DNA of 64,000 bases from Gambelia wislizenii (Eukaryota; Chordata; Lepidosauria; Squamata; Crotaphytidae): positions 292,914,187 to 292,978,186 of the forward strand of contig JAUMIR010000001.1 of the NCBI GenBank assembly GCA_030847615.1, in the 5' to 3' direction. Shown piece by piece: positions 11,050-23,219 of the stretch. The number at the start of each line of letters is the position of its first letter. Position 1 is the first letter of the stretch. The position numbers were made by a program, and so were the translations under genes. Below the pieces are notes generated by a model. The model saw only the letters and a list, made by a program, of their open reading frames with translations, was not told the DNA's origin and searched no databases.

Positions 11050-11307
11050 AGAGTTATACTAGCGGTGTTGTTGTTCAGTGATACAACCCAGCATGCAGGT
11101 ATGGACTTCTGTGTTCCTGTGCTGGACCCATCTGGGTTTTCCCACATGATGTGGGTTTTCCCGGGGGTTATTTTGAAACATTTTAAAAGGGTTTCCCCTG
11201 GCTTTGCCTCAGGTGTCATCAGGACTGTCTGGAGGCGGATCTGCGTCATTTGGATTGCAAGGCTCCAACACAGAGGAAAGCCAGGATAAATTGCTCATCT
11301 ACACAAG
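11050..11307. mobile_element. Possible half of a GGCTTGTCT-type transposon
   Basis: The right end is 'gctcatctacacaagcc', the inverse of a GGCTTGTGTAGATGAGC terminus. Internal phrases 'aggactg' and 'tttggattgca' also occur in order in 17440-17560. The left end is not visible. Confidence 0.35.
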
Positions 11308-14300
11308 CCTCTGAACAGAGCTCCTACGCTTTTCATAAAGATGTAAATGGAAGGATTTTAGCAGGTGCACTTTGTACATCCACATCTGCTTAAACTTTTC
11401 TTCTATACAACTATCAAAGTGAACAGCAGCTCATTGCTCTTGTGCATCTGGCAGCTGTAATCACTTTGTATGGAAAACACAATAAATGTGTGTGGAAAGC
11501 CCTTAAAATGTCTTGAAAGTAGAGGAAAGCAGAATATTGCGGGACAAGTATTATCAGGTGACACATGAGAGAGCAAGCTGTTACTGCTCCAGGAGAAAAC
11601 AGTATCCTGTTACTGTAAATACGGACTGACCTTCTAAGCTATTTCCCCAAGGGATTTCCCTTAAATCCCATTGATTTTGGTGGGAGAAGTTTTCTTAGAT
11701 GCATAGAAACAAATTGTAAGTAAATCAGAGATTGTGGCTCAGCTTGCTCAACTTATAGTATACTTGCTTATTTGCCTGAGTAGCCTCACAATTCTCATCT
11801 TTCCAGATGTTTTATTTTTATCAGTTTATATTTAGAATAATGTGCATAGTTGGCCAGTCACCATGAAATACTATGTATGCAGAAAACCAGCCTAATAAAG
11901 TATTAAACTTGTAGGTCAAATTCAGCCTGACAGTTTTTTTAATAATAATCATCTAGTGGAGGCTTGAGAAGCCTGACCTCAGGGTTATATTCCACTAGAA
12001 AGATCTGCCTTGAAGAGAAAAATATCTTGTGCAGAGAATGTTCTAGCCTAAGGACAGGAATTTCATCATGACCTAAAACAGGCAGTTTTGATGAAGGTAG
12101 GTCAGAGAAATGAGTCTTACAAGGAAATGGAGGAGGAAGAGGTCCCCAACACTCATAGAGGAGAGATTTGCTTTGTCTCTGGCAAACATTAACTTGAAAA
12201 ATCCAACTTGAAATTCCTGATAACAGGAAGGTTTACCTATGGGGCAGCTATTCAGAAAAAAACAACAATGACCATCCAAATCAGTCTCTTCCTTGCCTCT
12301 ACCCCTTTTATTGGAGAGGTGGTGTCACAGTTACAGGTAAGAATTAACGTCATTATAATGTACCCAAATTTGAAGAATTCTGGTAAGTGATATGCCAGGG
12401 TCAAGGCATAGGCCAATAGTATGCACAGGACCTGAGCAAGGGACCCCTTTCTTTGCAGGGGACTAGGACAAATGGATGACTCTTATGGAGTTGTAGGCTA
12501 TATTATGTTCAGTGAATGCATGCCCCAAATGCAAGCTCTCCTCTCTGAACTTCCATACTCAGATACAAGAATCAGGCTCTCTGATGGAATGGTATAACTA
12601 AACTTAAATGGACAGTATTCCCATATGCTAAAGTCTTCAGGGCTGTAGCTCAGTGACAGCTGGTCGGCTCCCATTTCAGTGGAGTGGTACATCTACTTCA
12701 GATAAATAGGGATGGCCAAACCTGGAATAGATTTGTTACCCTATGAAGTGGTGGTGATGGTGCTGGAGTCCCACCCCCAATTCCAGTGTCTCCTTTTAAA
12801 TCTGGGGTAATTATTAGCTCAAAAGGAGGCCTGCAAGAGGAGGGTAACTTTGGGGATCTTTTCACCTATGTGTACCTGTACTAACTGTAGAGAGCCCTCT
12901 AGCTTAAAGTGAAATAAAGTATTTTTATTGGAAATGGATTGTTGATTTTTCTGTTCTGTTCTGTTAAGGAAAAAAGAAAAACTTCAATAAAGATTTTTTA
13001 AAAAAAGAAATAACACTGGGGATATGCCAACATACAAAACACACACTCTTAAGAACCATACAAGGCTATAGCAGAGTAAGGCAGAAAGGTTGGGTAGAGA
13101 GAGAGGTCTGTGAGGATAGGGTGATAGTTACTAATCTCGAGGAGGAGAGTTCCGCGCAGTGAAGATACTCAGACTGGCATTTGAGGGGACACAGAGGAGT
13201 CTGGCAGAATGGAGGAGTCAGTCAGCCCATGGCACACTTAGCTGGGGTCTAAGCTGGGGTATTTATACCCTATTTCATATCCTGAAGGGATACTCTGGTT
13301 AGGACAAAGCCTGGATGGCTTTCCCACTGGATAGACAGAGGGAACAGAACTCAACTGATTGCTTTGGTTCTGCCAAGACAAAACATGGGTGGTTCTGCAG
13401 CAACCTCTTAATGTTTGGGCAGGTAAGGGGTATAGGAGAGATTTCTGTAGGGTATAGATTAAGGAATGGTCACTTAATTGCTTGATTGAATTATTGCTGG
13501 GAACGCCCAATGCTGGAAGAAAGGGTCAGCACGTACCCCTCTAATGACTGGGTTGTTAGCATAAACCCATTATGGGGGTTTCCTACTCAATCCTAATATG
13601 GGCTTGCTCATCTTTTTATTTCTAGACACGTTTCAGGTCGTTGTGACCTCCAACTGACCTCTAATCTGCTTCAGCCAACCTGACCTCAACAAGTGTCCAA
13701 TATTTCCAGTTATGAGATACTGTGGGTAGGGGGTAGTAGGCATGTTAACAGATTCACTGATGTGAGAGGAGGCACCGTCCACTACTGATGTAGCTTTTTC
13801 TGCAGTCCTCTTTCCTTGCTGATACTTTTAACTTTGAACATTACAATTTCCCCAAAATATAGAGTACATGTTGGAGCCTAGTAACATATTTGTGTGACAA
13901 ACAGATTTGTCAAATAAGCCAGTCCATTACTATCATGCCACCTATGATAATAAATGTATTCATTGGCGTCTTGATCAAAATGTCTTCTATAAAATATTGG
14001 CTCAAAAAAGACAACACAAACCACCACAACAGAGCCAGATGTGGAAAGCTCCACCTGCCCAATAGTTCTGGGAAATGGTCAGGTATTCCTTTTGGAGACT
14101 TCATGCTTTGTAATCATTAGTTCCACTCCTGCAGCCAGTTGTCCCCTAAATATACCAGATTTTTTGGCCCTGGTTGGTTGCTGGTTGTAGTGCTATTCCC
14201 AATCTGCATGTTTCTTTTCAGCCACTCTTTTCCTTCCCTTGAGGTGTGATGTGGGTGTGGTTTCCTGCCATTCACTCAATGAACTCAGTACCTTCCCCCT

Positions 14301-14647
14301 GAATGCTCCTCTCCCACAATCCATGTTTCCCATCTCACACATTATTTCTATTTTCTATTTCTGGTTTTTAAAATATTTTAAAGGTTTTTTTTGCATAAAT
14401 ATAGAGCTAAAGGATATAAGGCTGGAGGAAAGGATTAGCACATACCTCACTTTAGCACTAAAACTCTAAAAAGAATTAATGGGGGTGGGGGGAATGACAA
14501 AGAACAAACATTCAATCTAGTAACCAAAAGTGTAATGTGGGAACAAAGATCAGAGGAAAATCTTCACAGTGAAGGTCATGAAGAATTCCAAAATGTGATC
14601 AGTGGGACTGCCCAAAATTACAGTGGGAAGAACTTAGACAATGGATT
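11308..14647. other. No recognised feature
   Basis: Over 3 kb of unassigned sequence. AATAAA motifs at about 12912 and 12986 and a short TTCTG repeat near 12950 suggest an LTR 3' region, but no TG...CA boundaries or target duplication could be placed. No exon-like frame is convincing. Confidence 0.45.
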
Positions 14648-14830
14648 GTTGTTGTGTGCCTTCAAGTCATTCTTGACTTAGGGTGACCCTAAGGCAAACC
14701 TATCACAGGGTTTTCTTGGAAAGATTTGTTCAGAGGGGGTTTGCTTTTGCCTTCCTCTGAGGCTGAGAGAGTGTGACTTGCCCAAGGTCACCCAGTGGGT
14801 TTCCATGGCTGAGCAGAGATTTGAATCCTG
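14648..14830 (-). mobile_element. Sauria-type tRNA SINE, truncated
   Basis: Read on the minus strand, the 3' end 'cttgaaggcacacaacaaca' matches BovB. The body shows 'gtgaccttgggcaagtcac' and 'tctcagcctcagaggaaggc'. The tRNA-like head is missing: the copy stops exactly where the DNA transposon at 14831 begins, and no SINE sequence resumes after it. Confidence 0.8.
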
Positions 14831-15432
14831 GGAGATTTCCAAACAGGAGCGAAAAAAGCATTCCTGTCTCGAAATCTCCTCTCCCGCCCCTCTCTTGTCC
14901 CTGTCATATGAAGAAAGGAAAACTTTTCAGACCTACCTTTTCTGTGCCTCATTCCCTCAGCAGGGCAGCCCAGGAGTGAAAGGAGCTCAAACAGGGTTCC
15001 TTTCACTTCCTGGATTGAAATCCTGGCTGCTCTTGCAAGAAGATGGGAGAGTGGGAAATTCAAATGGTAAAAGCAAAATACAAGACAAAAAGTTCCACTA
15101 AACACTGAAACACACATAAAACTTTACAAGTAACCTGAGAAGGGCCATAAAAAGTGGTGTCCCAATTTCACCCGGAAGTGTTCTGGCATGGACCTCTCAC
15201 TGAAACTGGCATTGCGCCAGTATAATGGGCACCTTTTCACTTGCACAATATTCTGATACAGAAACGGAACAGAGGATCCATTCACACTTTAGCCCATCAA
15301 TAAAAAGATGCACTGGTGTAATGATAGCCGAATGTGAGCATGACGACACAGGAACAACGTCATATGAAAGAGACCCTTTAGCGATCTCCTGGCATTTGTG
15401 TAACACCATATTTAGTGCATCTGATAATCTCC
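14831..15432 (+). mobile_element. GGAGATTATCAGAC-family transposon, TSD CTG
   Basis: Left end GGAGATTTCC, right end CTGATAATCTCC, with CTG on both sides (14828-14830 and 15433-15435). It is collinear with 52325-53586 (minus that copy's insertion) and, inverted, with 20400-20992. The 3-bp duplication and GG-starting ends recall PIF/Harbinger, but this is tentative. About 600 bp, non-coding. Confidence 0.75.
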
Positions 15433-16055
15433 CTGGGGTGCTTTTGCCAGGACAAGTCCACTTTTAGCTTTAGTGGGTCAGAAACATTAATGGGGATTAG
15501 GTCTGATGAAGTCCCATGACAGGAAGAACATCCTATAGATAGCAGGGGGGGGCGAACCCTGAAGAAGTACAGTTATAACTCCCACCAAATCCCAAGGCTT
15601 CTGGCTAACCTGAAGGAGCCCAAAGCCCATTTTGCTCACTGAAACAACAGGTTCTTCATGTAGCAATCATGTGAATGTGGGAGTGTTCCTTGAAGGAAGT
15701 GTAAATGATCTAGTTTCCAATAATTCCCATGAGAAGCCAGCTGAAATAATACAAGAAATGGTAAAAAAAAAGAGAGCAAGATCTAACTTACTACCACACC
15801 TATCAAGAGTGTGTCTTATCGATCGTGGCCAAAAGTAATGTAGCCTGCATTTGTAAATCTTGGTCAAGGCTATATTATTAGTGGTGCAGCACACAGAACA
15901 CATACACTCCCCAATTGGCTTGTACTGTGATGCTATCAAGAGGGAAATGCTCCTGGGAAGAAGTGGGGAGATACTTGGTGTCACTGCCTTTGAGACTCTG
16001 GCTTAGGTCACACTAGCTGGGACACAGATAGGGAAGTGCCCAGAAGTGCCTCCTT
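15433..16055. other. No recognised feature
   Basis: Unassigned sequence; no repeat ends or coding signal seen. Confidence 0.5.
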
Positions 16056-16056
16056 C

Positions 16057-16290
16057 CTGTTGTTGTTGTTGTTGTTGTTGTGTGCCTTCAAGTCATTTCT
16101 GACTTCTGGCGACCCTAAAGTGACCCTATCACAGGGTTTTCTTGGCAAGATTTGTTCAGAGGGGAATTGCCTTTGGCTTCCTCTGAGACTGAAAGGATTT
16201 GCCCAAGGTCCCCCGGTGGGTTTTCATGCCTGAGCGGGGATTTGAACCCTGGTTTCCCAGTGTTCTACAACATGAAGGTGGTACCACAAC
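16057..16290 (-). mobile_element. Sauria-type tRNA SINE
   Basis: On the minus strand the element ends in an ACA-rich tail (the TTG run at 16060-16081 on the plus strand) preceded by 'cttgaaggcacac', as in BovB. The conserved body and 'ccagggttcaaatccc' B-box region are present; the head beyond 16262 is strongly diverged. Confidence 0.75.
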
Positions 16291-16599
16291 AGCAGTGTTT
16301 ATACACATGTATTGTACAAATGGGTCCCTGTTATTGGCAGTGCTCCTGAGCCCTAACCACTTTAATCTGTCTTTGAACACTCCAAGAAAGTACATTAAAA
16401 AACCAAAAACAAACAGCCACTAAACTTGGTTTGCCACAGCCACTGCTCAGCTTGTAGCTCCACTCAGCTCAGCACTCTAGCTGACCCAGCTCACCCACCC
16501 TTCAGGCCAGCCATGGCAGTATCTCGTCAATTATGTCTGGTGAATTTGAGCTTGAAATCCACATGCATGAGACTTGTATGGCTGCCCAACACATTGTTC
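16291..16599. other. No recognised feature
   Basis: No boundaries or family resemblance seen. Confidence 0.4.
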
Positions 16600-16675
16600 T
16601 GTGAGCCGCCTTAGGTCCCACTTTAGCAGAAAGGCAGCATAGAAATTGCACATATAAAATAAATAAATACATAAA
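16600..16675 (+). mobile_element. LINE or SINE 3' tail fragment
   Basis: 'gtgagccgccttaggtccca' followed by 'aaaggcagcatagaa' and an 'aaataaataaata' tail is the common L2-type 3' end, shared by some SINEs. Only the last ~75 bp remain. Confidence 0.5.
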
Positions 16676-17019
16676 TATTGAGCTAAGGCACCACAGTAGA
16701 GTATTTTATATAGTATATGAATGTCTGAAAGGAACTCATGTGCTGTGCATGAGAACACCAGCTTAGCTTATCTTGCCCCCATTTCCTCTCTGTATCGTAG
16801 ATATGTGGAACAGTGGCCAGTATATATATTGATGCAATGTTAGTTTGAGATCTCTAAACACCCTTGGCACCTGTACCTCACTGGGACTGATGCCTCAACA
16901 CTTCTGTATACCAAATTATATACTGAGAGAATGAAAAGGTAAATGTCACTATGGACATATTAATGATTTCATTAACTGAAAATTGAGCTGCTCTAAGCTT
17001 ATTTCATATCATAAGCTTA
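16676..17019. other. No recognised feature
   Basis: Unassigned AT-rich sequence. Confidence 0.45.
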
Positions 17020-17587
17020 GGCCTTATCTACATGGGCAGAATACAATGTCTCCCTGCTGGCATATTCTGGCTGCTGAGCTGGCCCATTCATAGAATCATA
17101 GAATTGTAGAGTTGGAAGATACCACAAGGGCCATCCAGTCCATTCCTTCCCTGTTACTTGAATGAAATGGAATGGAGTCCAGACTGCCATGCTGGCCCAT
17201 CCCTGCAGCTGCTGCCGCCCGTGTTATGTTCTCTGAAGCCAGAAAGCTGGTCTGCAGCACATGGCCAAAGCCCCCTGCATGTGACCAGCTTTGGTCACAT
17301 GCTGTGGGCCTGCTTCCTGGCTTCAGAGAGAGTGATGCAGATGGTAGTTGCAGTGATGTGCCTGTATGGGCTCCTGTGGATCCATGGGACCTGATCAATT
17401 TCTTCTGAAGAGAAACGTTTTATCTCAGCTATTTTGCTGAATAGTTTTATTGGGTTTTACCCCATCTGAACCCTGTATTTGCTCCGGGTGTTGTGAGGAC
17501 TGCCCAGGGGCAAAATGAGGCAAAAGCTCTGCATTGTTTGGATTGCAGGGTCTCTAAGGTGTGTAAATAGCCTGTCTAGACAAGGCC
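17020..17587. mobile_element. DNA transposon, GGCCTTRTCTA ends
   Basis: GGCCTTATCTACATGGGC on the left is mirrored by GCCTGTCTAGACAAGGCC on the right. Related ends bound 5981-6583 and 38056-38543. No clear 3-bp duplication. It carries a CR1 3' end fragment near its left side. Confidence 0.5.
17088..17152 (-). mobile_element. CR1 3' end fragment
   Basis: 'catagaatcatagaattgta' followed by 'gagttggaag', 'ccacaagggccatccagtcc' is the reverse complement of the CR1 3' terminus with its ATTCTATG octamer repeat, as seen after the CR1 copy ending at 45722. Confidence 0.8.
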
Positions 17588-18276
17588 TTGGTCTCATTAA
17601 ACGGAATGTACAAATGGATGGATATGTATTAAGAAGAAAGTGCTTTTAATTATCCAGGTAAGCCTATAGCACACACAGCCCAGAAATACCTTACAGGGTT
17701 TTATAATGTGGGAACAGGTTTGGTCAGATGAGTCTGGAAGAAAAGCTGCAGGACTTCTCTGAAACCAATACTGTGTGCTGTTCACCAATTTAGCTTTAGT
17801 TTGTGCCAACTACGGGCTATAGAAAATTATTTCCCCCACTCTATCATTTACAGACAACTCTTCACTCCTTGTATTGAAAGGAGGCTGTTGCTTTAAATGA
17901 CGGCATGGAAGCACATGGTGTTGCTTTGTGGTAAGGGTGAGAAAATTATTCTCCAGATGTTGCTGGGCTCCAGCTTCCAGCTGCCCTAGCCAGCACAGCT
18001 GAGAAAAGCTCAGAACTGCAGTCCAACAACAGGGGGGGAGAGGAATACATGTCATTCCTGCTTTGCAATGCACCTTGAATAGGATCTGATTGACAAACTT
18101 GCACTGTGATGTTTGAAAGAGTCCCAGATTAGATGGCACACCCAGAATAAAGGGCCACTTCTTTTCTTTTCTTAGAGAGTGAGATAGTCAATTCTAGACT
18201 CCCATTCTAGTTTGTCTTTGTTGAGATGTTCCTGGAATGGTAAGCCACAAGATTTTGGCAATGGAAGTGTGTGCGT
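17588..18276. other. Mostly unassigned; hAT foldback fragment
   Basis: At about 17948-18040 the phrases 'ctccagatgttgctgggct' and 'ctgcagtccaacaaca' are the two arms of the small hAT foldback seen complete at 19772-19865. The rest is unassigned. Confidence 0.45.

Positions 18277-18330
<54 letters not shown>
18277..18330 (+). repeat. (GA)n(CAGA)n microsatellite
   Basis: A pure GA run passes into a CAGA run. The repeat continues briefly at 18980-18995 beyond the inserted DNA transposon. Confidence 0.95.
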
Positions 18331-18979
18331 GGACTTTATCAGACTAGCATCTAAAAACATGGTACAATAATTCTGCGAATAAGGAAAGCAGAAGCATAGT
18401 AGCATTGTTACACTTATTATTGCACATTGCTGTAATTGTGTGAAAGAACTGCCACAGAATTGTTGCACAACTACCACTAACACTTTAAGAATGGGACTTT
18501 TCTTCCATGATTTCCCATGGGTGAGATTTTGGCAGTTCTCATGAAAAGACGTGAGTGCACTCAAAAACAACAAAAAAAATCCTTAATTTGCAAAGTAAAT
18601 GAACACACAAACACTTAAACAAACCTAAAACTGTACAAAGAAACTGGGATGGTTCATAAAAAGAGTGTCCCATGCTTCTTTTTCACATTATCACCTGTAA
18701 GTTTTCTCACCAGGAATGGGGAGGGGGAAAAGAGGAGCACCTGTTCATGCTGTAATCTCGGGATTACAGTGGGACATGTTTTCACATGCTCTTCAATACC
18801 ATGAAAAAAGCAATATTGAGAGCTATTGATGGCTTGTCCCATCAATTAAAAGCAATGCCTTATTCATGACTGGAGCACAGTTTGACCAAGTGAACATGTG
18901 AATGTTGTGCAATAGTGGGACCTGTTTGCGCTACCATGACATTGTAATTGTGTGATTTTTGCTGCATCTGATAAAGTCC
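18331..18979. mobile_element. GGACTTTATCAGAC-family transposon in microsatellite
   Basis: Ends GGACTTTATCAGACTAGCATC-like (left) and GCATCTGATAAAGTCC (right), flanked by AGA on both sides (18328-18330 and 18980-18982). The interior ('caataccatgaaaaaagcaa') is shared with the truncated copy at 22270-22649. No coding capacity. Confidence 0.75.
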
Positions 18980-18992
18980 AGAGACAGAGACA

Positions 18993-19212
18993 GAATATCT
19001 CACTACACTGTTATAGTGCTACTATTCCACTTTAACTGCTCTGGCTTCTTCTTGTGGAATCCTGGGATTTGCAGTTTAGGGAGGGGCATTTAGAACTCTC
19101 AGCCAGAGAGCTCTTAGGCCTCACTGAACTATAAACCCCAGAAATCCAGAGGAGGCAGCCATAGCAGTTAAAGTGGAATTATAGCTCTATAACAGTGTAG
19201 TGTGATAGAGTT
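18993..19212. mobile_element. Foldback MITE, 'cactttaactgc' type
   Basis: The arms 'ctacactgttatag' and 'ctataacagtgtag', and inside them 'ccactttaactgc' and 'gcagttaaagtgg', are inverted. The central part includes 'aatcctgggatttgcagttt'. Related in plan to 32931-33151, but the outer ends differ and no target duplication is evident. Confidence 0.6.
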
Positions 19213-19639
19213 TTATTTTACACTGCATTAAGACTGCTTTGCCAGGGCTTTTAAAAAACAGCATTAAAAATCCCCAAAGAATGCATGCTCATCTTTCTCC
19301 CTGACTAACAAATTAAGTCAATCATAATAATTAGTGGGAACAAAGCTATGAATGTTTTATTCACTTAGTACAGTGATAGTTATTAAAATCCTTATCATTT
19401 AGCCTAATTATTATCACTTGGCTATAAAAATATCAAGTAGAAAATGTATTAACAGATGTGTAGCTGCAGCATATTGTAAATGATGCCACTTCAGGGTGCC
19501 TTTTATTAAACCACCTCTCCTTAAATGGCTAGGCAGCTGGCTCAGAGTGGGTCACTCACAATAATTCAGAGAAAAGGGTCCTTAATGTTTTCTTTCCAAG
19601 CACAGTACTTGCCATGCACACAGTGAGTAACAACACTGC
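19213..19639. other. No recognised feature
   Basis: AT-rich unassigned sequence. Confidence 0.5.
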
Positions 19640-19771
19640 TTTACTGGGTTTGACTGGATGAAGATGGCCAATAAACTTAGACTTACTCTAGATAAGATGG
19701 AGATACAGTCTGTGTGTGGTTCATCTGTCCATTTCATTGGCGTTAGCTTATTTTAATGGCTCTCCCTAAAA

Positions 19772-19865
19772 CAGAGGTGGCAATCATGCAGCCCTCCAGA
19801 TGCTGTTGGGCTGCTGAGAGTTGCAATCCAACTACATCTGGAGGGCTTCACATTTCCCACTTCTG
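19772..19865. mobile_element. Small hAT foldback, TSD CCCTAAAA
   Basis: CAGAGGTGG on the left and CCACTTCTG on the right, with an exact 8-bp duplication CCCTAAAA at 19764-19771 and 19866-19873. The arms 'ccctccagatg' and 'catctggaggg' are inverted. The 8-bp duplication is diagnostic of hAT. Confidence 0.9.
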
Positions 19866-20399
19866 CCCTAAAAGATCAGGTTCATAGTCTGTCCATGGTT
19901 TTAGATCTACCATGGCTATGAGAGGCACAGTTGGCCTCATGTTCTCACAGCCCATTTTATCACTTAAACTGATATACTAGTATGACTCTATCTGGACAGG
20001 GATAGCTTTGTCACTGTTTCTTCTTGTAACTCCTGCCTGGATGATTGTAATGTGTTATGCATGGGACTGCCTTTGAAAACAGTCTGGAAACCTCAGCACA
20101 AAACAAAGCAGTTAGACTGCTCACTGGGACTGATCATTTTATACCAGTTCTTTCACACCTACACTATCTACCAGTCTACTCCCAAAGTGCAGGTTTTATC
20201 CTTTAAAGCCCTTCATTGCTTAGGGCCAGCTAGGTTTTCTGAAGGAGTGCTTTCTCCTGTATTTACTTACCTGTACCTTTAGCCCAAGGGAGGGAATCAC
20301 ATGGCCCTCCCGATGTTGTCAGACTGCAGTTCCCAATGTTTATCCCCATTAGCCTTTCTGAAAGACCATCTCACCCCATACGAACCAGCCAGAGTCAGA

Positions 20400-20992
20400 G
20401 GAGATTATCAGGTGCCCTAAAAATGGTATGACAACAAAGCCAGGGCTTCCCTTTCACATGACATTGTTCACAGGTCGTCATGCTCCCGTGCTGACTCTGT
20501 TCCCCCGGCGCTCCTTTTAATTCATGGGCTAAGCCTTGAATAGGTTGCCCGTTCCGTTCCTGTCACGGAATGATGGGCAAGTGAAAAGATGCCCTATTAT
20601 GCAGGCGTGATGCCAGCATCAGTGGGAGGTCTGTGCCAAACACTTCCAGGTGCGATTGGGAGATCCAGGTAAGTGACACACTTTTTTGTACCCTCCCCAG
20701 GTTACTTGTAAACTTTTAAGTATGTTTAGGTGCTTGATTTTATTTTTTAAAGTGTATTTTTTTGTTTTACTTTTGAATTCCCCACGCGCTCATCCTCTCG
20801 TGAGAACGGCCTGGGATTTCAATAAGGAAGTGAATGCAGCACCATGAGAGCTCCATTCACTCCTGGGCTGCCGTGGGGAGGAAAACGTGGCAAAGGTAAG
20901 TGCCTGAAACTTTTTATTCTCTTGCCGGGACGGGGTCAGGAGAGAAGATAGCAAGACAGGGACACTGCTTTTGTCCCTGTCTGATAATCTCC
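20400..20992 (-). mobile_element. GGAGATTATCAGAC-family transposon in L2
   Basis: GGAGATTATCAGG at the left and CTGTCTGATAATCTCC at the right. The interior is collinear with 14831-15432 in the opposite orientation, sharing 'aagtgaatgcag' and the 'ttacttgtaaacttt' phrase in complement. It splits an L2 whose reading resumes after 20993. No clean target duplication. Confidence 0.7.
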
Positions 20993-21439
20993 TTAAGCTC
21001 CTCAGTGGAGGGCTTCCTCTTGGTCCTGCCCCCATCACAGGCCCATCTAGTGAGGACATGGAGAGCTCCTTCTCTGGAACTACTCCCACCTTGTGGAATC
21101 CCCTTCCGTGCGAGGATAGGGCCCTTCTCTGCTCTCCTTTCACTGGCAGGCAAAGACCTTGTTTGGTCAAATGGACTTTTAATAAGTAACTGTTTGCAGG
21201 TGCCTTCTTATGGAGGCATGTGCTCTGTTTTTAACTTCGTTATGCTTTTGAAAGACTTTATACTTTTTCCAAAAAAAATAATAATTTTGATGTGATGATT
21301 TTTAAATTATGTTTTAATTTTTATTGTCAGCTTTATGTGGATTGTGCTTTTAGCCTTGTGAGCTGCCTTGGGCCCCACACCAAGAAAAGGGCAGCATATA
21401 CATGGAATGAATCAATAATAAATAAAATAAAGTCTGTTG

Positions 21440-21840
21440 GGGGGGCACTTGATTCCCACTCCTGCTTTAGGCCATCTTGTGAGACACCACTCCTCTAGAG
21501 CCCCTGCACCAAGAAGTGAGGTGGGTGGTTTCAAGAGCAACCTTTTCAGCAGTGGCACCCCCACTTGTGGAATATGTTCCCCAAAGGGCCTCACCTGGCA
21601 CCTACCTTTTGGTCTTTTGAACCTTAAGCAAAGACCTTGCGATGCTCCCAGGCATTTAAAGAGCACTTTTACTCTTCACTCTTGCTGTTGATTTACTCTT
21701 GGTGTCAATATGTTTGTATTTTTTTGTAGGTGGTTTTACACTTTTTTAAAAAAATATGTGCTTTTTTCAATTACTTTTTTACTTACTGTTTTTTTATATT
21801 TTAATGGATTGTACAGGACCCAGATAGCTCTGCAAAGGGG
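21440..21840 (+). pseudogene. Second L2-clade 3' end
   Basis: The frame around 21530-21660 reads like an L2 C-terminus ('FSSGTPTCGICSPKGL', 'LKQRPCDAP') followed by T-rich 3' sequence. It lies directly downstream of another L2 tail. Strongly degraded, no catalytic motif. Confidence 0.5.
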
Positions 21841-22269
21841 TCTGAAAGAACTAAAAGTGTAGTCAATAAATCTATACTGAGCCTTTCACAAAACCAGGAT
21901 GATAATATACAGCATGATATTTTTGGGGTGGGGTGGGGGGAAGGGAAGAGATAAAAATAAGTAAAGTCCCACAAATGTGACTCTAATGCTTTAGCACATA
22001 TTTCTGACTCAGACACTCCCCCCGCTTTTTTAGGCAGAGTGATTTATTATTATTTTCAGGTGATGAAACTTTCCTTTGAATGTGTTCTTATGTGCACATG
22101 CTTCATATTTTAAACTGTGTCTTGCAGTTTGAGAAAAGTATGTTCACAAATATATACATCAGGTGCAGTAGTCAGTGCAGTCAGAGTGCACACTCACTGG
22201 CAAACATGGGTATGTCTCAGCGTAATATGAGAAATGGTTCATCTTAGGCCAAAATCTCATGTTCGTTGT
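21841..22269. other. No recognised feature
   Basis: No repeat boundary or exon seen. Confidence 0.45.
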
Positions 22270-22649
22270 AAAGTCACAAGGTGACTTTTCCTTCATCTTT
22301 TCACATGGTAAAGCTTTCTTCTGGCCATGCTCCCACATGCTGAGGAGCTGATTTTTATCATGTCCTAGAAAGTGGTAGCTTTTTGATAATTCCCCATATA
22401 AATGACTGGAAATATTGATTTAACCACATAAGATTACAGCGGGATGTGATTTTGCACACTCCTCAATACCATGAAAAAAGCAACATTTAAAGCAATTCAC
22501 AGCTTAACCCGTTAATTAAAAGTGATGCCTGATTGACTGCTGGAGTACAGGATGTGCACGGGAAGATGATGACATTGTGTGATAGCAGGAATCCGTTCAT
22601 GCTACCGTGATGTCGTAACCATGCAATATTAGCCTCGTCTGATAAAGTC
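22270..22649. mobile_element. GGACTTTATCAGAC-family transposon, truncated
   Basis: Shares 'caataccatgaaaaaagcaa' and the following 100 bp with 18331-18979 and ends CGTCTGATAAAGTC. The left end is not clearly preserved. Confidence 0.55.
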
Positions 22650-22651
22650 AT

Positions 22652-22716
22652 GAGTATTGGATTAGGTTGGAGACCAGGGTTCAAATCTCCACTCAGCCAA
22701 GGAAACCCACTGGGCA
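22652..22716 (+). mobile_element. tRNA-like head of a Sauria-type SINE
   Basis: 'gagaccagggttcaaatct' is the B-box region and 'ggaaacccactgggc' the start of the body. Only ~65 bp survive, directly after a DNA transposon end. Confidence 0.6.
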
Positions 22717-22878
22717 GACTCCTTCTGTATTCTCTTTTTGAATAAAAAAATCTTGTAAGGAAAAACCTGTGATATGTTTGCTTTAAGGTCAGGTTTAATT
22801 TATCATGCTTAATTACAGAAGTGGGGAATGCTCTTTATTACACCACTTTGGTAATATCTCCAGGGCCTGCCCCTAGTG

Positions 22879-23219
22879 CAGTGGCTCTTAACCCTTTCTT
22901 TACCAGGGACCCCCTTCAAATGTATTTTGTTGCCATGGGCCCACAAGACTTAACTCAAGATTTAAAACAACAACAACACAATTACACCATCCATTAAACT
23001 TTCCCCAGAGGCACTGAAGGACAAAGACTTTTCTCCTGCTTCTTCCTGCAACTTTGTGGCTGGGGCAGATTGAATGGCAACCACCAGCCTTTGCCTTGGC
23101 TCCTGTCAGGTGGCCACTCCACTGCAGAGAGGAGGTGGGCAGAGCAGCCTTCAAATCCTTCATGGACCCCCTGTGAGGACATTGCAGCCCCCAGGAGTCC
23201 ACAGACCACAGGTTAACTG
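22879..23219. mobile_element. hAT MITE, TSD CCCTAGTG
   Basis: Left end CAGTGGCTCTTAACCCTT, right end GGTTAACTG, with the exact 8-bp duplication CCCTAGTG at 22871-22878 and 23220-23227. It is homologous, inverted, to 40924-41272. At 341 bp it cannot code for a transposase. Confidence 0.9.

Larger units (their letters stand above)
19640..21433 (+). pseudogene. L2-clade LINE 3' part, interrupted three times
   Basis: L2 encodes a reverse transcriptase with a characteristic C-terminal region. Broken frames give 'NKLRLTLDKMEIQSV' near 19680, 'CLDDCNVLCMGLP' near 20050 and 'LWNPLPCEDRALLCS' near 21100, all in L2 order. The 3' end is a 'gagctgccttgggcc' motif and an 'aataaataaaataaa' tail. It is interrupted by a hAT at 19772, a hAT foldback fragment at about 20283-20330 and a DNA transposon at 20400-20992. 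No intact enzyme remains. Confidence 0.7.
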
